Assembly: GCF_021347895.1 (NCBI RefSeq)
Contig: NC_067117.1
Span: 34,044,067-34,108,066, forward strand
Length of the DNA stretch: 64,000 nt
Source of the DNA: Acanthochromis polyacanthus
Lineage: Eukaryota; Chordata; Actinopteri; Pomacentridae
Direction of reading: 5' to 3'
Position 1 is the stretch's first letter, and each line of letters starts with the position of its first letter. Of this stretch, positions 48,914-61,767 are shown in pieces. The notes beneath the pieces are model-generated. The model was not told where the DNA came from. It did not search any database and saw only the letters and a list, made by a program, of their open reading frames with translations. The translations under genes were made by a program, and so were the position numbers.

Positions 48914-51500
48914 GTAAGGAGCTCTTCAAGTTGCTCTGTTTCTCGACTGATGGCTGTAGTTTTGTGTCTGTCAGGGGTGGCTGCTGCTACTGTGTGCGTT
49001 CTGTGTGTGGTCTTTGTGGAGGAGTGAGAATGTCTGTTTGTCAGTGAGTTTGTTTTTCCATTTATTGTGTATGGGGAAAACAATGGTTAAAAAAGGCTAT
49101 ATTAAATACTCTAAATACTGTTTTTCTTATATCTTGTAGATACAGTAAATGAGGATTTTCATTGTATAAAGTCATTATGGTTTAATTGTAACATTTAATT
49201 TGTGTGTTATCTACCAGAGTCGTACAGATTCAGTTACAAAGGCAGAAGGCAGTCATTTTACAACAAATTACATTTTGTTATTTTGTAATATGAGATTCTA
49301 TGTCATCCTATGTTATATGTCTCTTTGTTTTCTCTAAATATATGCTTGACCGTTCAAAAGTTTAGCTTCACTCAGGCAATTTCATGTTTTCCATGAAAAC
49401 TCACACTTTTATCCATGTGCTAACATAACTACACAAGGGTTTTCTAATCATCAATGAGCCTTTCAGCACCATTAGCTAACACAATGTAGCATTAGAACAC
49501 AGGAGTGATGGTTGCTGGAAATGTTCCTCTGTACCCCTGTGGAGATATTCCATTAAAAATCAGCTGTTTCAAGCTAGAATAGTCATTTATCACATTAACA
49601 ATGTCTAGACTGGATTCATGATTGATTTAATGTTATCTTCATTGAAAAAAAAACTGCTTTTCTTTCAAAAACGAGGACATTTCTAAGTGACCTCAAACTT
49701 TTGAACGGTAGTGTAGGTACCTTTATATCCAGCTTACATATTTTTCTTGCAATATATATTTATAAAACATATGCTCAGATACAATTTTTTTCATTAACTT
49801 GATATATAATGTAAGTGTTAAAGTTAATGCAGGGTCTTTTTCTTTTAAAAAACAGCTTTCAGAAATTTTTTTTTTTTACAGCCTGCCATTCAAATGTTTG
49901 CCTTAAAATCACTTTTCTCGTTACACTATATTCCCATTTCCAGGGATTTTCACACCTGCTGTAAGTATGAAAATAACACTTCACTATGTGGTAGATGGCA
50001 TGCTATGTTTAGTCAGGCATTGCACAAGGCCAAGGGGGCTTAACACCATCTCAGCAGTGGTTTGCAGTCTTCACAGCCAGCGGGAGCACAATAGCTCTAT
50101 CACTGAGTTCTCTTTACCTGGCCAGAGTGTGTCAACGTGCCTGCCTGCCTCCTGTGCTCCTCTCTCCTCCCAAGCAGAAAGGATGATTAATTACACCAAG
50201 CTGCTGCATGCCGATTAAATATTACTATTCATGCTTTGTAAAAAAAAAAAAAAGAAAAGAAAAGAAAAAGGACAGGAGAAAAGCTCTGGAGGGTGCCGGG
50301 AATGTTTGTGGATTCGGCACATCTGTGAAAGATTTATGCCCTTGACTAGCGTGCTTCTGTCTGAAAACAAGTCTGCTGCAGCCAGGAAATATCAAGCCTT
50401 TAGTTGAGCCCTGTATCAAAAGGCATATTTATACACCCAACACATTGTTACTTAGTGAAAAATGTGGTCCGACTTTCCTCACTGCGATATGCACACCAAA
50501 CATCAAGTCAGCTTGCAATGAAAATATTGCACAAGATAAAGCAGAAAAGTTTGGTTCAGTGCGACAAGCCTGGTCCCCGTGTTATAGAAGGAGCAGCACT
50601 GGCACGGCCTTGCTCAGTGCAAGTGGCCGGAGGGACATTTGCAAGAGTGAATTTTGAAAAGGTGGGAAAATGACCTTTATAACAAGCCAAACAATTAACC
50701 TGTGGAAGTCAGAAGGCATTGTAAAGCTATTCTCCTATGAAAGGCAGAAATAAACAACTCAAAATGTTAATTAAATGGCTGGGTGCACTGCCTTCTTTAA
50801 TTTTGCTTCATTAACGCATAGCAAAGGAAATGCTTATGTGATTCACTTTATAACGTGTGTCGGTGGTAGCTGCAACGTGTGCCCCGTGATTAAAACTCAA
50901 AGCGAAAAAGGTCTGCTTCGTGGAGAGGATGAGACGTCAAGACTCACAGCTCTTCTCAAAGAGAAAAGAAGTGGCGATAAAGAAGTTGGAAAGTGCATTG
51001 AAGTGTACACCAGACTCATTAGCATGTAGGTGGCAAGGGCGTAAACACTGTGCTGCACAGTGTGTGGCGGTTCACAGTGTGTGGTGCTTCAAATGCAAGT
51101 CCACAGTCTTTAGTCAACCTGTAGTTCATAGACTCTGGCGTGGTTGTTTGTTCATTAGAGTGAAAGAAAACCAGCCTCCACTGTGAACCCCCCTCCACCG
51201 GTGCTTTAGGAATTGGTCAACAATGTTGAAATGCTTTTAAGGTTGTTTTTTTTCATACATGAACACCAACCTATCTTGCTGTGGTACAAGTGAGAAGAAT
51301 TTAATTTAATTGCCTTCCCCAGTACGACAGTGTTCCAGTAGAAAAGGGACCATTTGTTCAGCATTTATTAGTATTGATATTGCCAAGCTGTGATAAGAGG
51401 CTGTGATTTCAAGGGTTTGATCACATCTTTCTGATATGTTGGTTGCAGCTTGGAGAAGTGTGTTTATTGTTTGTTCACAGGGTGTGTTTTTTTTCCTCAG
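48914..51500 (+). other. Intron 48913/51501 (2.6 kb)
   Basis: Starts GTAAGG and ends CCTCAG. It holds one minus-strand copy of the dispersed MITE at 49345-49713. Bases 48914-49344 and 49714-51500 show no recognisable element beyond A-rich runs near 50240. Confidence 0.85.
49345..49713 (-). mobile_element. Dispersed MITE copy 4
   Basis: 369 bp in minus orientation. The right end is the inverse of CACTACCGTTCAAAAGTTTG followed by TA; the left end is decayed. The core at 49465-49550 differs from copies 1 and 2 at only two of 86 bases. Confidence 0.82.
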
Positions 51501-51643
51501 ATGATCTTTGGGACCCTGACTCGTGTAGATGTGTGACCCTGGGTTCAGAACCAGTTCGGACGCTGCTGGTGCTCGATGATTCAGTGTGGGCGAGCTGCGG
51601 GAACTCAGTCTCAGTCATAGAAGCCTCCAGCCTCAGCACTCAG
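51501..51643 (+). CDS. arhgef10l: arhgef10l exon (propeller, VWASCG blade)
   Basis: 143-nt exon: two bases completing a GAT (Asp) codon, then 47 codons, ending in phase 0. The acceptor is a long T tract ending CCTCAG at 51500; the donor is GTAAAT at 51644. It reads DLWDPDSCRCVTLGSEPVR, TLLVLDDSVWASCGNSV, then SVIEASSLSTQ. VWASCG, preceded by (V/I)R.LL.L(D/E)(D/E), is a recognisable propeller strand pair shared with mammalian ARHGEF10L. It contains two Cys in CRC that I do not recall from the human protein. Confidence 0.94.
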
Positions 51644-51714
51644 GTAAATAACTAAACTGTTGCCTGACACATAATGTTGCAGTTTACCCTGTTACTAAAA
51701 CACACACACATACG

Positions 51715-51975
51715 TTTGTTTATCTATACCGGTGGGGACATACCATTGACTCCCATTCATATCTAACCCCTAACCCTTACCCTAACCCTAACCCAGACCA
51801 AAACAATGCCTAACCCTAAAGAAACGTTTTTGCACTTTTACTTTGTTCAGGAACAACAACATGGCCAAGAAAACACTGTTTCCCCTCATGGGGACCCAAA
51901 TGAGGTCCCCACAAATGACATTTCTTTTGGTTTTCCTTTGGTTGTGAGGACATTAGGTCCCCACAACCCCTATAA

Positions 51976-51980
<5 letters not shown>
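51715..51980 (+). mobile_element. Transposon-like repeat with telomere-like motifs, copy 2
   Basis: Begins ACCGGTGGGGACATACC, has CCCTAACCCTTACCCTAACC, the CAACATGGCCAAGAAAACAC block, and ends TTAGGTCCCCACAACC. Same family and strand as 40951-41200. It begins about 70 nt after the donor of the 51501-51643 exon. Confidence 0.72.

Positions 51981-52026
<46 letters not shown>
51980..52026 (+). repeat. (CA)n microsatellite
   Basis: About 23 CA units at the 3' edge of the preceding transposon-like repeat. Confidence 0.96.
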
Positions 52027-52030
<4 letters not shown>

Positions 52031-52074
52031 ACAGTGCTTTGGTCTGCAAAATTCTCATGAATGTGCATTATGTA

Positions 52075-52264
52075 CACCACCATTCAAACGTTTGCGGTCA
52101 CGTAGAAATGTACATTGTGTACATTGTGTTAGCTAATGGTGTTGAAAGGCTAACTGATGATTAGAAAACCTTTGTGCAGTTATGTTAGCACATGGATAAA
52201 AATGTGGGTTTTCATGGAAAAACATAAAATTCCCTAAGTTATCCCAAACGTTTGAATGGAGGCG
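52075..52264 (+). mobile_element. Dispersed MITE copy 5, internally deleted
   Basis: 190 bp. CACCACCATTCAAACGTTTG left end and inverse-like right end (CAAACGTTTGAATGG). Most of the left arm and core is missing; TGTGTTAGCTAATGGTGTTG remains. Confidence 0.75.
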
Positions 52265-52711
52265 TATATGAATATACAAGTACGACAGCAAAGAACAGAA
52301 CTAAAGAAGCATTCAATTTTTTATTTATGTTCATGTATTTTTTTATTTATTTTTTTACAGCTTGTACTAAATGTATAATAATGATGGCTCATGGGATTAA
52401 TGAAATGCTATATGCCCATAGCAAAATCAGCCAATGTTAGCATCCAGCTGATAATCACTGTGTAGCACTGCAACTCAGGAGATGGTTTGGACCAGCTACA
52501 AGAGTTGTGAATATTGAACTTGTTCTGCACCTGTGGTACAAACAAGTTAACTATAATAACTTGACTAGACTGTATGTAAAACATGGACATAGCAACCCAA
52601 CACACAAACACTTAAACCATTTTGCTGCGTGCTAACACAACGGCTTCACAAAAGGTAGTCTATCTTTTATATACAGTCTACAGTTAAAGCACAAAAACAT
52701 GCTGTTGTACA

Positions 52712-53128
52712 TGACTATAAAAACTATTCACCCCCTGAATTATTCAATGAATCGTGTTCAATTTAGTTTGACTTTTTTTGCCAGAATTTACCAAAAAAAT
52801 AGTTTGTTTTGTCAAAAAAAACCCAGATTTATACAAAGTAATATCAATTAATTCAAAAAAATAAAATGTAAAATAAATGATTTCATACGTATTCACCCCC
52901 TTTACAGTAACTCACCTAATTCAGTGAATTTGTCTCAGTGATTGTAGTATAAAAACACTTCTATCTGGAAGGTCCAGTCCTGGCTATAACCACACCATGA
53001 AGACAAAAATTCAAAGGTTGTTGGAAAACCATAAGTCATGGATTGGATAGAAGAAAATTTCCAAGTGACTGAATATCTCATGGATTACAGTTAAATCCGT
53101 CATTAAGAAAGGGAAACAATACGGCACA
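52712..53128 (+). mobile_element. Tc1-like transposon 5' fragment (broken transposase)
   Basis: It carries ATTCACCCCCTGAATT spacer blocks, TCTATCTGGAAGGTCCAG, and ACCATGAAGACAAAAATTC, the start of a Tc1 transposase. The remnant reads MKTK, then KKISK, LNIS, TVKSVIKKGKQYGT with stops between: a degenerate HTH DNA-binding part. A MITE splits it at 53129; the element continues after 53460. Confidence 0.8.
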
Positions 53129-53130
53129 TA

Positions 53131-53460
53131 CAGCGCCCTCCATAATTATTGGCACCCCTGGTTAAGATGTGTTCTTTAGCTTCTAATAAATTCAGTTTTT
53201 TTCTAAATAATACAGGACCACCATGAAAAAAGAGGAAAATCCAACCTTTAATTCAAGTGCATTAAAAATCACACATTAAGAAATATTTCTTTTACATGAA
53301 ATCATGTGTGCCACAATTATTTGCACCCCTGATGTTAATACTTTGTACAACCTCCTTTTGCCAACAAAACAGAGGGTATGCTTCTGCAATAAATATTGAA
53401 TTTATTTTAAGGTTTTCAACACATCTTAACCAGAGGTGCCAATAATTATGGAGGGTGCTG
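53131..53460. mobile_element. MITE inserted in Tc1 fragment
   Basis: 330 bp. Inverted ends of about 43 bp with two mismatches, beginning CAGCGCCCTCCATAATTATT. TA flanks at 53129-53130 and 53461-53462. No ORF. Tc1/mariner-type non-autonomous element. Confidence 0.9.
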
Positions 53461-53520
53461 TATATAAGTCTGCCTAAAGTAAGTCCTAAAAACTGAGTAT
53501 ATGCTACTTGTGTGGAATGT
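53461..53520 (+). mobile_element. Tc1 fragment continued after MITE
   Basis: AAGTCTGCCTAAAGTAAGTCC then AAAAACTGAGT matches the part of fish Tc1 transposase that follows the KKWKEYGT region. It therefore resumes the element broken at 53129. It fades out by about 53520. Confidence 0.65.
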
Positions 53521-55474
53521 GCAGAAACCTGTCAAGATTGTTGAATTAGAAAGATTCAAAGAAATCATTTTATCCTTCTTCTGTCCCTGTTTGCAGGGTC
53601 AAATCTAGAAAACCATTTACACAGGCACAGTGAGTCTTTTTGGTTCTGTTTTTTTTTTTTTAATATTTGAGGAAATTTCCCTCTCCTTTGATTTTCTGGA
53701 AAGATGTATACACACAACCTTAGAGCGCCAGCATTCTAATCTGTGATGTCATCAAGATTTACTGCCTGAAGCTGCTGCACGGACAGCGAATCAGACCCCT
53801 TGTAGATTCATACAATGTTTGCTGGAGCTCTCGCACACACAAAAATAAGCCTCATTTAGCTGAACCGCTCTGAGCTCTGAGTTATGGCCCAAGAATGCGC
53901 ACCATTATCTCCACAAAATCATCCTGGGCGTCGTCTCTGTCATGCTTTCAACTTTCGTGTAGTCATCCTCCAAGGTGTTCTTCTGTCATTAGAGGTGTAC
54001 AGCAGGGTGACTTCTCCGGCTGTCGTAGACGATAATGAATGACATAAAACAAACTCTTCTGGGTAATGTTAATATTCAGATGCCGAACTGCAAACCATTA
54101 CCATTTAATTATAGCTCCCAGATGTGAGTGTGCGTGGCCGTCTAAATGGGGAAGGTTTTAGCTGAAAAGGAGCATGCGCAATGAGTAAACCTTCCCTGGA
54201 TCAATGAAAATTATATATATATAAATATAAATTCAGTCAAACAAATCGATGTATTTCATTGTACAGCATGCAAATTTGTTTTTCATTTTCAATGTAAATG
54301 AGCTATTTTTTCAGAAGAAAAAACAGTTAGAAGAACGAGCGTGCCACATTTATTTCACCACTTATTCCATTTGCAATTAGTGTTTGTTGTCTTCATGCCA
54401 AATCCAAATGCTGCAGATGTACAACATGCAGCAATACACACGAGGCAAATTCAAAATCCAGAATTATGCAAAACACAAGGTTAAGATTTATTTATGTTAT
54501 TTTCCAAAAAAAAGAAACACATGAGAAGAAGCAGCTGACAACTCTTAACAGCAGCTGATTGAGTCTCCTGCTTCAGAACCCACAGAATCGGGAGACTCCA
54601 GCTGAGCTAGGAATGTCTCCTTTTGTTCCTTCACCTCTTTTCCTTAGGCCAGTCCTCCAGAGACACAAGCTTAATCAGCTGAATGGCCACGCAGTTGAGG
54701 CACAGTTCTGGTTCACTGTATCTCCCACAGAGCCTAACAGGTCAGCTCTGGTTACTTCTTTGCTAACCTTGTCTTCCTCGCTAATATGGACTCAGGAGGG
54801 CTGACTTCACAGGGCCTGCAGTGCATATCCAGGATCTGGACAAGCACTATGTGGTACCTGTAGGAGGAGATGCCACTTGGTGCAGGGCTCGAGGGTTCGT
54901 GGACTCAGATTCACCTCGTTTTATTCCTTTGTTTTCCCACATGTATGCTCACCACTTTGTGAGATTTGCTGTACTTTTGAATAATTTATCCATAACTTTG
55001 CTGGACACTGTGCCCTGTCTCGCTTGACGCGGCTGATCCTGCACCCTGCTGCTCATCATATGTCTCTTTTTAAAGCTTCACAGTTGACGCGCTGACAACA
55101 CAGCTTTATTTAAATATAACCTTTTCAGTCTGTTTCTGATAAACATCACTATGCTTCCTATGGTGTTGAAATTGCATGCAGCTGAACTCCAGAGGATCAT
55201 TATAACACTTAGACATTTGCGTGGACTTCCAGCTTGTATTATATGATTACACACACTCCACCCCAGTGGGGCACATGAAAATTACGGTACTGACAAACAT
55301 CAATAATACAATGGCTGTGAGGAAAATGGTAAAGAAAAATGGAGGAAGGCAAGGCTTTAAGAAAATTGTTTTGAAGCATTGAGATGTCTTCATCAATCTT
55401 TTGAGGCCGATTTCTTGTAGCAAGCTCAAAAAGCCTGAAAAGGACAGTTTGCACTATTTATTTGTGGTTAACGC

Positions 55475-55870
55475 AGTGAATGAGCTAAATGTTAATATAA
55501 GCAGACTATCAATGGCAGTGATACCATGCTGAGTTAAGCTAGTATAATGTTTTTCGTGTTTACTATTTTAGCGTAGGATATTAGCATGCTAGCATGTAAC
55601 ACTCAATGCAAAGTAAAGCTAAGCGTTGGAATGCCATTAACACTGCATGTGTTTTGTCAAAGATAGTGTTCAGTTAATCCAATTCATCTTGAATGATGCT
55701 GCTAAACTTAAAGGCAATGCAAATAGATTTTCTCAAAAATGTCAACCAGCTGGTGACAACAGATGGAAAAGTCAGCAGATCACCATCTGTTGGAGGCTGT
55801 GAATGTCTATGCAAAGTGGCATGGCACCCAGACAATATTTACCAGAATATTCTGCTCAGGACTGACTTAA
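55475..55870 (+). repeat. Decayed fish interspersed repeat
   Basis: Contains TTAGCATGCTAGCATGTAAC, AATGCCATTAACACTGCATG, GGAAAAGTCAGCAGATCACC and GTGAATGTCTATGCAAAGTG in the order of a common teleost repeat that I recall but cannot name. The 72-codon ORF at 55693-55911 falls in it and is not a gene. Confidence 0.5.
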
Positions 55871-58407
55871 CCAATCCTAGAGTCTGGTTGCTCATGGCAC
55901 TAAAAGGCTAATTCATAGATAAACAAAGATCAGCTTCTCTTTCCACTTATGGTGTCTTTGATTTGGATCACAGATGCATAAAAACTGCTCCATATGGTAA
56001 ATGGAATCATTCAGATCCAGGGGCCAAGCAAGGTGCTGACCTAAAAAGCATCAGCCACCAGCTTATTCTTGTTCTCCCCCTGTTATTTCTTTTCACGTAC
56101 AATTACTACAGTCATGCTTTGAGCTGTTTTCGCTACCAAAGAACCGTATTTACACTAGACTGTACCACTTTTTGATGTGTGTTTAAACTGATTTGCTTCA
56201 AAGAAAAATCTGGGCATGTCAGTGAATTTGTAAAAATGATAAAACCCTATTTATATTCTCATCAGACCAACTAAAAGGGCTTGGCAGCAGCAGGAACCAA
56301 GAAACACAATGGGAATTTGAAACAACTTAATTGGGGAGAAAAGGAAGAAAATCTCAACCAATCAAGTGATATTAGATTTTGCAGATAGTCACACAGCAGG
56401 GGTTGATTTGAATCTGATGATAATGCAATGCTTTGTTTGTTTGTTTATGATTTTTACACAAATGTCATTTTGTTCGAACATTTACAGCATCATTTCAGAC
56501 ACTTTTTAGGAGCCAATCTCAGTATTATTGTGGAGCTACACAAACTTCAACACTCAAGGTCTGAGCTGCTCCCATGTAACCAGACCTTAACAAAGTAGGA
56601 CATGCATGGGCATACAGGCTTTGATCAATACTGACTGGCAGACCTTGTTCTTTCCTCTTCCTATTACTGTTTCTTACTCTTCCTGCTTTCGCCCATCACT
56701 CACATTTCCACTCGACTCCTTCGCCCTCAGAGTGGAGATGTGGACTTAGCTCTCCGCAAAGGACAAAGACACCTTGTCACCTGGCGTAATGAAGGACTAA
56801 TGAGCTGTTCAGACCAGCTGTAGTGTTTGTGGCTTTAGCTCCGCTGTTATTTCCCACTGCTGGTGGAAGACCATAGGAGGGATGTTGCTGTTGGTGTGAC
56901 ACTGCCGAGTTGAGTGGAAAGGGCACATTACTACTGTCAAGCTTCACTGACTACCTCATCTCTGTAGGCAACGCTGGATTCAGCAGACTAATACCAGGTT
57001 GTTGGTTGGGGGCAACAGCTGTGGCTTGTATTTATCCTGTATTTGATACGGGGCAATGGTCATCCAGCATGGTTCGGTCTGTGTCTGTGATAAAATATCT
57101 GTGGAATTCTATTTTGGAATATTTGGTAAAATGTGAATCATTGCTCATGTAAATTTAATTAATTGATTTATTTGAGCCTGTTGTGATATTTTGTATCAGT
57201 TCCCTAGAATGCCTTCCAGCTGGTTTCAAACATATGGGACTCAAGATGGCATCCAACCACTACAGTATGTCAGCCATTGATTAGCTGGAAGTCCCTTTTA
57301 GAATCACTGGGCTTGATAATGATTAATGCGACGGTGATGCGGCACATACAGTACAATAAGACCGTGTTTTCCTCTACAAACTCGTCAACTCATTTGAATT
57401 GCAATGGGTTATTGAAGGTGAAATTGGCCTTTTTATTATGGATATCTAATTTTTTGATGGCTGCACTTGAAAAATGAAGAGATGCATTGCGTATCGTCTC
57501 CCAGGCGGAACAGGCACCCACTCCTGAGGAGTCAATTAAAAGAGAAAACACATCAAAGGCTTCTTTCCCTTTTCCCTAATTTCAAACAAAGGAGGACCCA
57601 CTGGCAAGGGCACACAGACAGGTGGTAATCCCTGTCTGCCAGTGCACTTGGGTTGGGGTTGGCGGTGCATTCTCATCCTCACTCAGTCGCTCTCACTGAC
57701 TAATTGCCCAGCTCCATGCAACTTGTACATTGACAGTGATATGAGTTCCAAGATGATGCCCAAACCAACCCCTGTCACGCCTTAGACCGCAGGGGCTGCA
57801 TGTGTTGCCATGATAAGGCTCATTGCATTTATTTCAAGCTGCTCATTAAGACTGGGTGCCTGAAACTCTTTTTCCATTGTGCTCTTAAAAAGATAGAAGC
57901 CAGGGGAATGATGCAAAAACATGCCCCATGTGTCAGGGACTGTGTAAATTATAGAATTAGGAGGGACATTTAGACTCTGTTTACAAAAGCAAGTGAAGAG
58001 CAGCTGCTGGATGTGAAACTCAGTGGGCTTATAGTGGCATGATATAATTGTGACAGCGATGATATGATGATGCACAACACAGTCTGCAGTCATGGCTTTT
58101 CTATGTGCATCTTATGTGTGTTCTAATGCATTTTTGTTGTTGCTGTGAGGATGGAAGTCTAACTGAAAACGACTTGAACCATTTTTGAAGAATTGCACTC
58201 AAGCTACACTAGCAGAAGCATACACAATATACGAAGAGAAGTCTCTGAAATGATGTATGTTTTGTTTTAAAGATCAGAATAAGAGTCCATAGAGAGCTAA
58301 CCTTTCTATTTTGGAAATTTTTTTTCACTAGTTAGTTGATGATGCGGGCGATGGCATTTTACTCACACGTTCCTTTTTTGATAACAATATTATTGTTTGG
58401 TCTGCAG

Positions 58408-58579
58408 AAATTTGAAGTCCATCCAGAGCCAATGGTCAGTGTAGCACACATGGCATGTGCTGGTGGGGGTGTGTGGATGGCATTCTCAGAGGGTTCCTCC
58501 ATTCGCCTCTTTCATACTGAAACACTGGAACTTCTGCAGGAAATCAACGTCTCAACACGCTCTACGCTGCTGAACACAG
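58408..58579 (+). CDS. arhgef10l: arhgef10l exon (propeller, RLFHTETLE blade)
   Basis: 172-nt exon of 57 codons plus one base. The acceptor is GGTCTGCAG at 58407; the donor is GTACGC at 58580. It reads [16 protein letters not shown], then [35 protein letters not shown]. This is among the best conserved parts of the family: the GVWMAFS.G(T/S)[16 protein letters not shown] string is nearly unchanged from mammals and separates ARHGEF10L from ARHGEF10. The final G joins GT of the next exon to give Gly. Confidence 0.96.
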
Positions 58580-61462
58580 GTACGCTCCCATCGCTGCTGG
58601 GTCTTGACCTCTACATCCAGAGGTCACCGTCCATCTTGCAGTGCGGTAGACCAACTGTGGCACAGTTTCACATAAAAACTCTCACATTGTTTTTTTTTTG
58701 TGTGTGACAGATTTACTATCTAATGCTTCCAAATGATGCAACATGAATGTATCTGTTTGTACAGTTCACTTCATTAGGTCTTTGTTTTATGAGAACAATG
58801 AGAGGGCAGCATCAGAACACAGAGGATGCTCTCTCTTCCCCGGATTTGTATTCCTATCTTGTCCAGGTTGCTCCTTGGGTCTTGAACTCCCGGGACTGAC
58901 CTGAATAAGTATCCTTCTCAGGCCTTTGCAAAGACATAATAAAGCTGTGGGGTGAAAGACAGGGATTAATAAAAAAGCAGTAAAGTCACTGAGGAGCAAT
59001 GAAATGGCAGCCTTTTCATACATAGGGTTACTGTGGCAGTATTCATGCCTTTCTTTAAGCATCCCATGCTCCTTTGGTGTCTTGCCCGTTTTGCCTCTTT
59101 TTCTCTACATGTACCCCCCCCAACCCATCCTGCTTTTGAGCTAATATTTTGCTTTCTTTTTGTCCCACTTTTCCACTCTCACTCACTGTTTCATCTCATC
59201 CGCTCTGCTTTAAAATCCTCTCACCCCTGTTTCACTTCTCACTGCAGTCCGTTTAGGATGCCACAGATAGCCCATTACTTCCTGTGCGCTTGCCTTCATG
59301 ATGGATGAAATATTTATCAGCAAGTGTGGGTGTTTTCCCTTTTTCGAGGCAAGGACTATGGTAAACAAATTAGATTGCACCGGAGCGTACCTAAAACTGT
59401 CTAATGGCGATAACTACAGTACATGTGACTCAATATCAGCTCGCCACAAACATGCTCTGACTGTGGCACATGAGCCCTCAGCTCATTCAACGCATGAATA
59501 CATAATATGTGAAGATCATTTTGAGCTTAAGGGAGTGATATAAATGCATCTGGATTTAGAAAAATTTGTCCTTTTTATTGAGTCACACCAGACTGTGATT
59601 GATGTATTTAGAGCAATACTCAAAGCCGTGGTAGCACTCCATCTCATAGGGAGAAAAAAGGTTTTCTCTTGTGAGTTGAGTAAAGAAAGAATAACAACAG
59701 ACATGCTTTTCAGACAAGAAACTTTTTTCTTGATCAAAGTTCCTTTTTTGTCTTTCATTTGAGACAAGACTTTAAAGCAGGGCAGACTCCTATGGCCATG
59801 ATATCTAGAGAGCACCAGTGACCCAGAGGTCATTTTCACCCGGCACCAGTGCTTCCCCTTGAAATATACAGCAGATTTGTGGGAGGGTGGCAGCCTCAAG
59901 GCTTGGCCCTGGGGGAAGTTACGGGGTGAAAAGAAAAAGAGTTGCTCTGCTCATGTCTTCAGGGTCCACAAAAGGAAGAGGATCTTTGACTTAAGTTGTG
60001 ATTTGTTGAGCTCACAAGAGAAAAGAGGATCCCTCGACACTCTACAACCACAGATACTGCACATGAATTACTGATAGTTTCTCTCCATCACTGGGTCTCT
60101 GCTCCCCTAGGTTTCTCCTTGACTTATGCTAGGACATGCAGTAATGATATACCCCCTAATCCTCTCCCCTTAATGTGATTTATACTCAACAGGGAATTCC
60201 AGTTGCAGTAAACAACAGAGAAGTTTCTGAGGCAGAGGAAACTGCTGATCTCTTCTCTACTAATGCCTTTAATAGTTCTATCCTTAGGGTGAAAAAATAA
60301 TATTCCAAAATAAAGTCCTCAGTGACATATCATAGAGAAACATTTATCTTTGGAGACATCTTCTTTTTAAGGCAAATACCGGCTCCCACGATAAAGCCAC
60401 AGCACACTGCAGAGTGTGTACATTTCTGCAGAAATTGGAGGTGCAAGATTGCTTGAGGTTAAGCTATACCTCCTTAATCTCAAGTGCCTTTGTCATTATC
60501 CCTCTTTATCAGTGTTCTAAAGACAATGCCTGGTGCCCACATCTTCCGACTTAGCTCCAGATTTCATGGTAACCCGGGAGTGGGTGTTCATGAGCGTCAC
60601 TCTCTCACTTAAGCTCTCTAACCAAAGTACAAATAGACTCTCAGGCAGTGTGAGCAGGTGGCAGACAGTTTTGAGATAAAGGCCGTTTTTGCCAGCGCCT
60701 AGCTCACTGCTGTGACCCTGCAAGGTCTCCACCTAAAGGCTCTCTGCTTTTCTGAATGTGCTCCTCTGCTCTGACTCCTCTGCCTCCTGCACATGCAGCA
60801 TCAGCTCCCGGCTTGGGATGATTCATTTCTCCTCACTGAAATTAATTAATTAATGACACCGTTGAACCACTCATGCAAATCATCATAATCTGAGCATGAC
60901 ACAGAACAAACATGTAAATACTGCTACACATGTAAATGAGCATTCTCTTAGTTGTGTTCAAATGAGTGTTGGTGTAATTCAATTACAGTTGCCATGGATA
61001 TTATGGTAAATGGTTCTATAGATAACTAGGCCACAGTGGGAGCCAAAAGCTGAGGGACCACAGAAGGAATGCAAAAATAAATCCACAACAAACAATGCTT
61101 TTTTACCCCTTTGTTAACTGCAAACAAAGGATGTGCATGTATAATAAGAGCGTGCCATTATCCTTTTCCGTCACTAATGCAGTGCTACAGAAACAGTTCT
61201 GCAGTGGAAAAACGTCACAGCATAAAATATATGTTGACTCTTGCATCATGCTCTGTAACAGAATGCAAAAAGTAAATTTTGTCCAAAGAAAAGCACTGTT
61301 TCATCTATTCCAGTCTAATAACAAAGAACCTCAATACCAACTTGGTATTAGCTACAGAAAAGATCTAAAAACTAACAAATTCCAACAAATAAATGCAAAA
61401 CTATCTCTGCTGACATTCTCTTCAGTCCGTTTACTGGCACAAGTGAAAACTACAGTAATATA

Positions 61463-61767
61463 CTCTACTGTTCAAAAATTTGGGGTCACTTACAAATGGC
61501 CTTATTTTTTAAAGAAAAGCAGTTTTTTTTCAATGAAGATCATGAATCATAAATCCAGTCTAGACATTGTAAACATGATAAATGACTATTCTAGCTGGAA
61601 ACAGCTGATTTTTAATGGAATATCTCCACAGGGGTACAGAGGAACATTTCCTCTGAAAGGCTAACTGATGATTAGAAAACCCTTGTTCAATTGTGCTAGC
61701 ACATAGTTTGAGTTTTCATGGAAAACATGAAATTGTCTGGGTGATCCCAAACTTTTGGATGGTAGTG
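61463..61767 (+). mobile_element. Dispersed MITE copy 6, partly deleted
   Basis: 305 bp with TA flanks, CTCTACTGTTCAAAAATTTG left end and a right end inverse to CACTACCATCCAAAAGTTTG. Only the first ~33 bases of the core remain (from 61618) before a deletion. It shares the CCACAGG variant with copy 4. Confidence 0.8.

Larger units (their letters stand above)
51644..58407 (+). other. Intron 51643/58408 (6.8 kb)
   Basis: Starts GTAAAT and ends CTGCAG. It holds, in order: a transposon with telomere-like motifs, a CA tract, an internally deleted dispersed MITE, a Tc1 fragment split by another MITE, and a decayed fish repeat at about 55.47-55.87 kb. Bases 53520-55470 and 55870-58407 have no gene or repeat that I can identify. 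Confidence 0.85.

Noticed and set aside
48700..49083. 127-codon minus-strand ORF
   Set aside because: Antisense shadow of the 48756-48913 exon.
61095..61664. Longest ORF in the window (189 codons, plus)
   Set aside because: Its 3' third runs into a MITE, no domain is recognisable and composition is A-rich intronic. Length is near chance expectation for this much AT-rich DNA.
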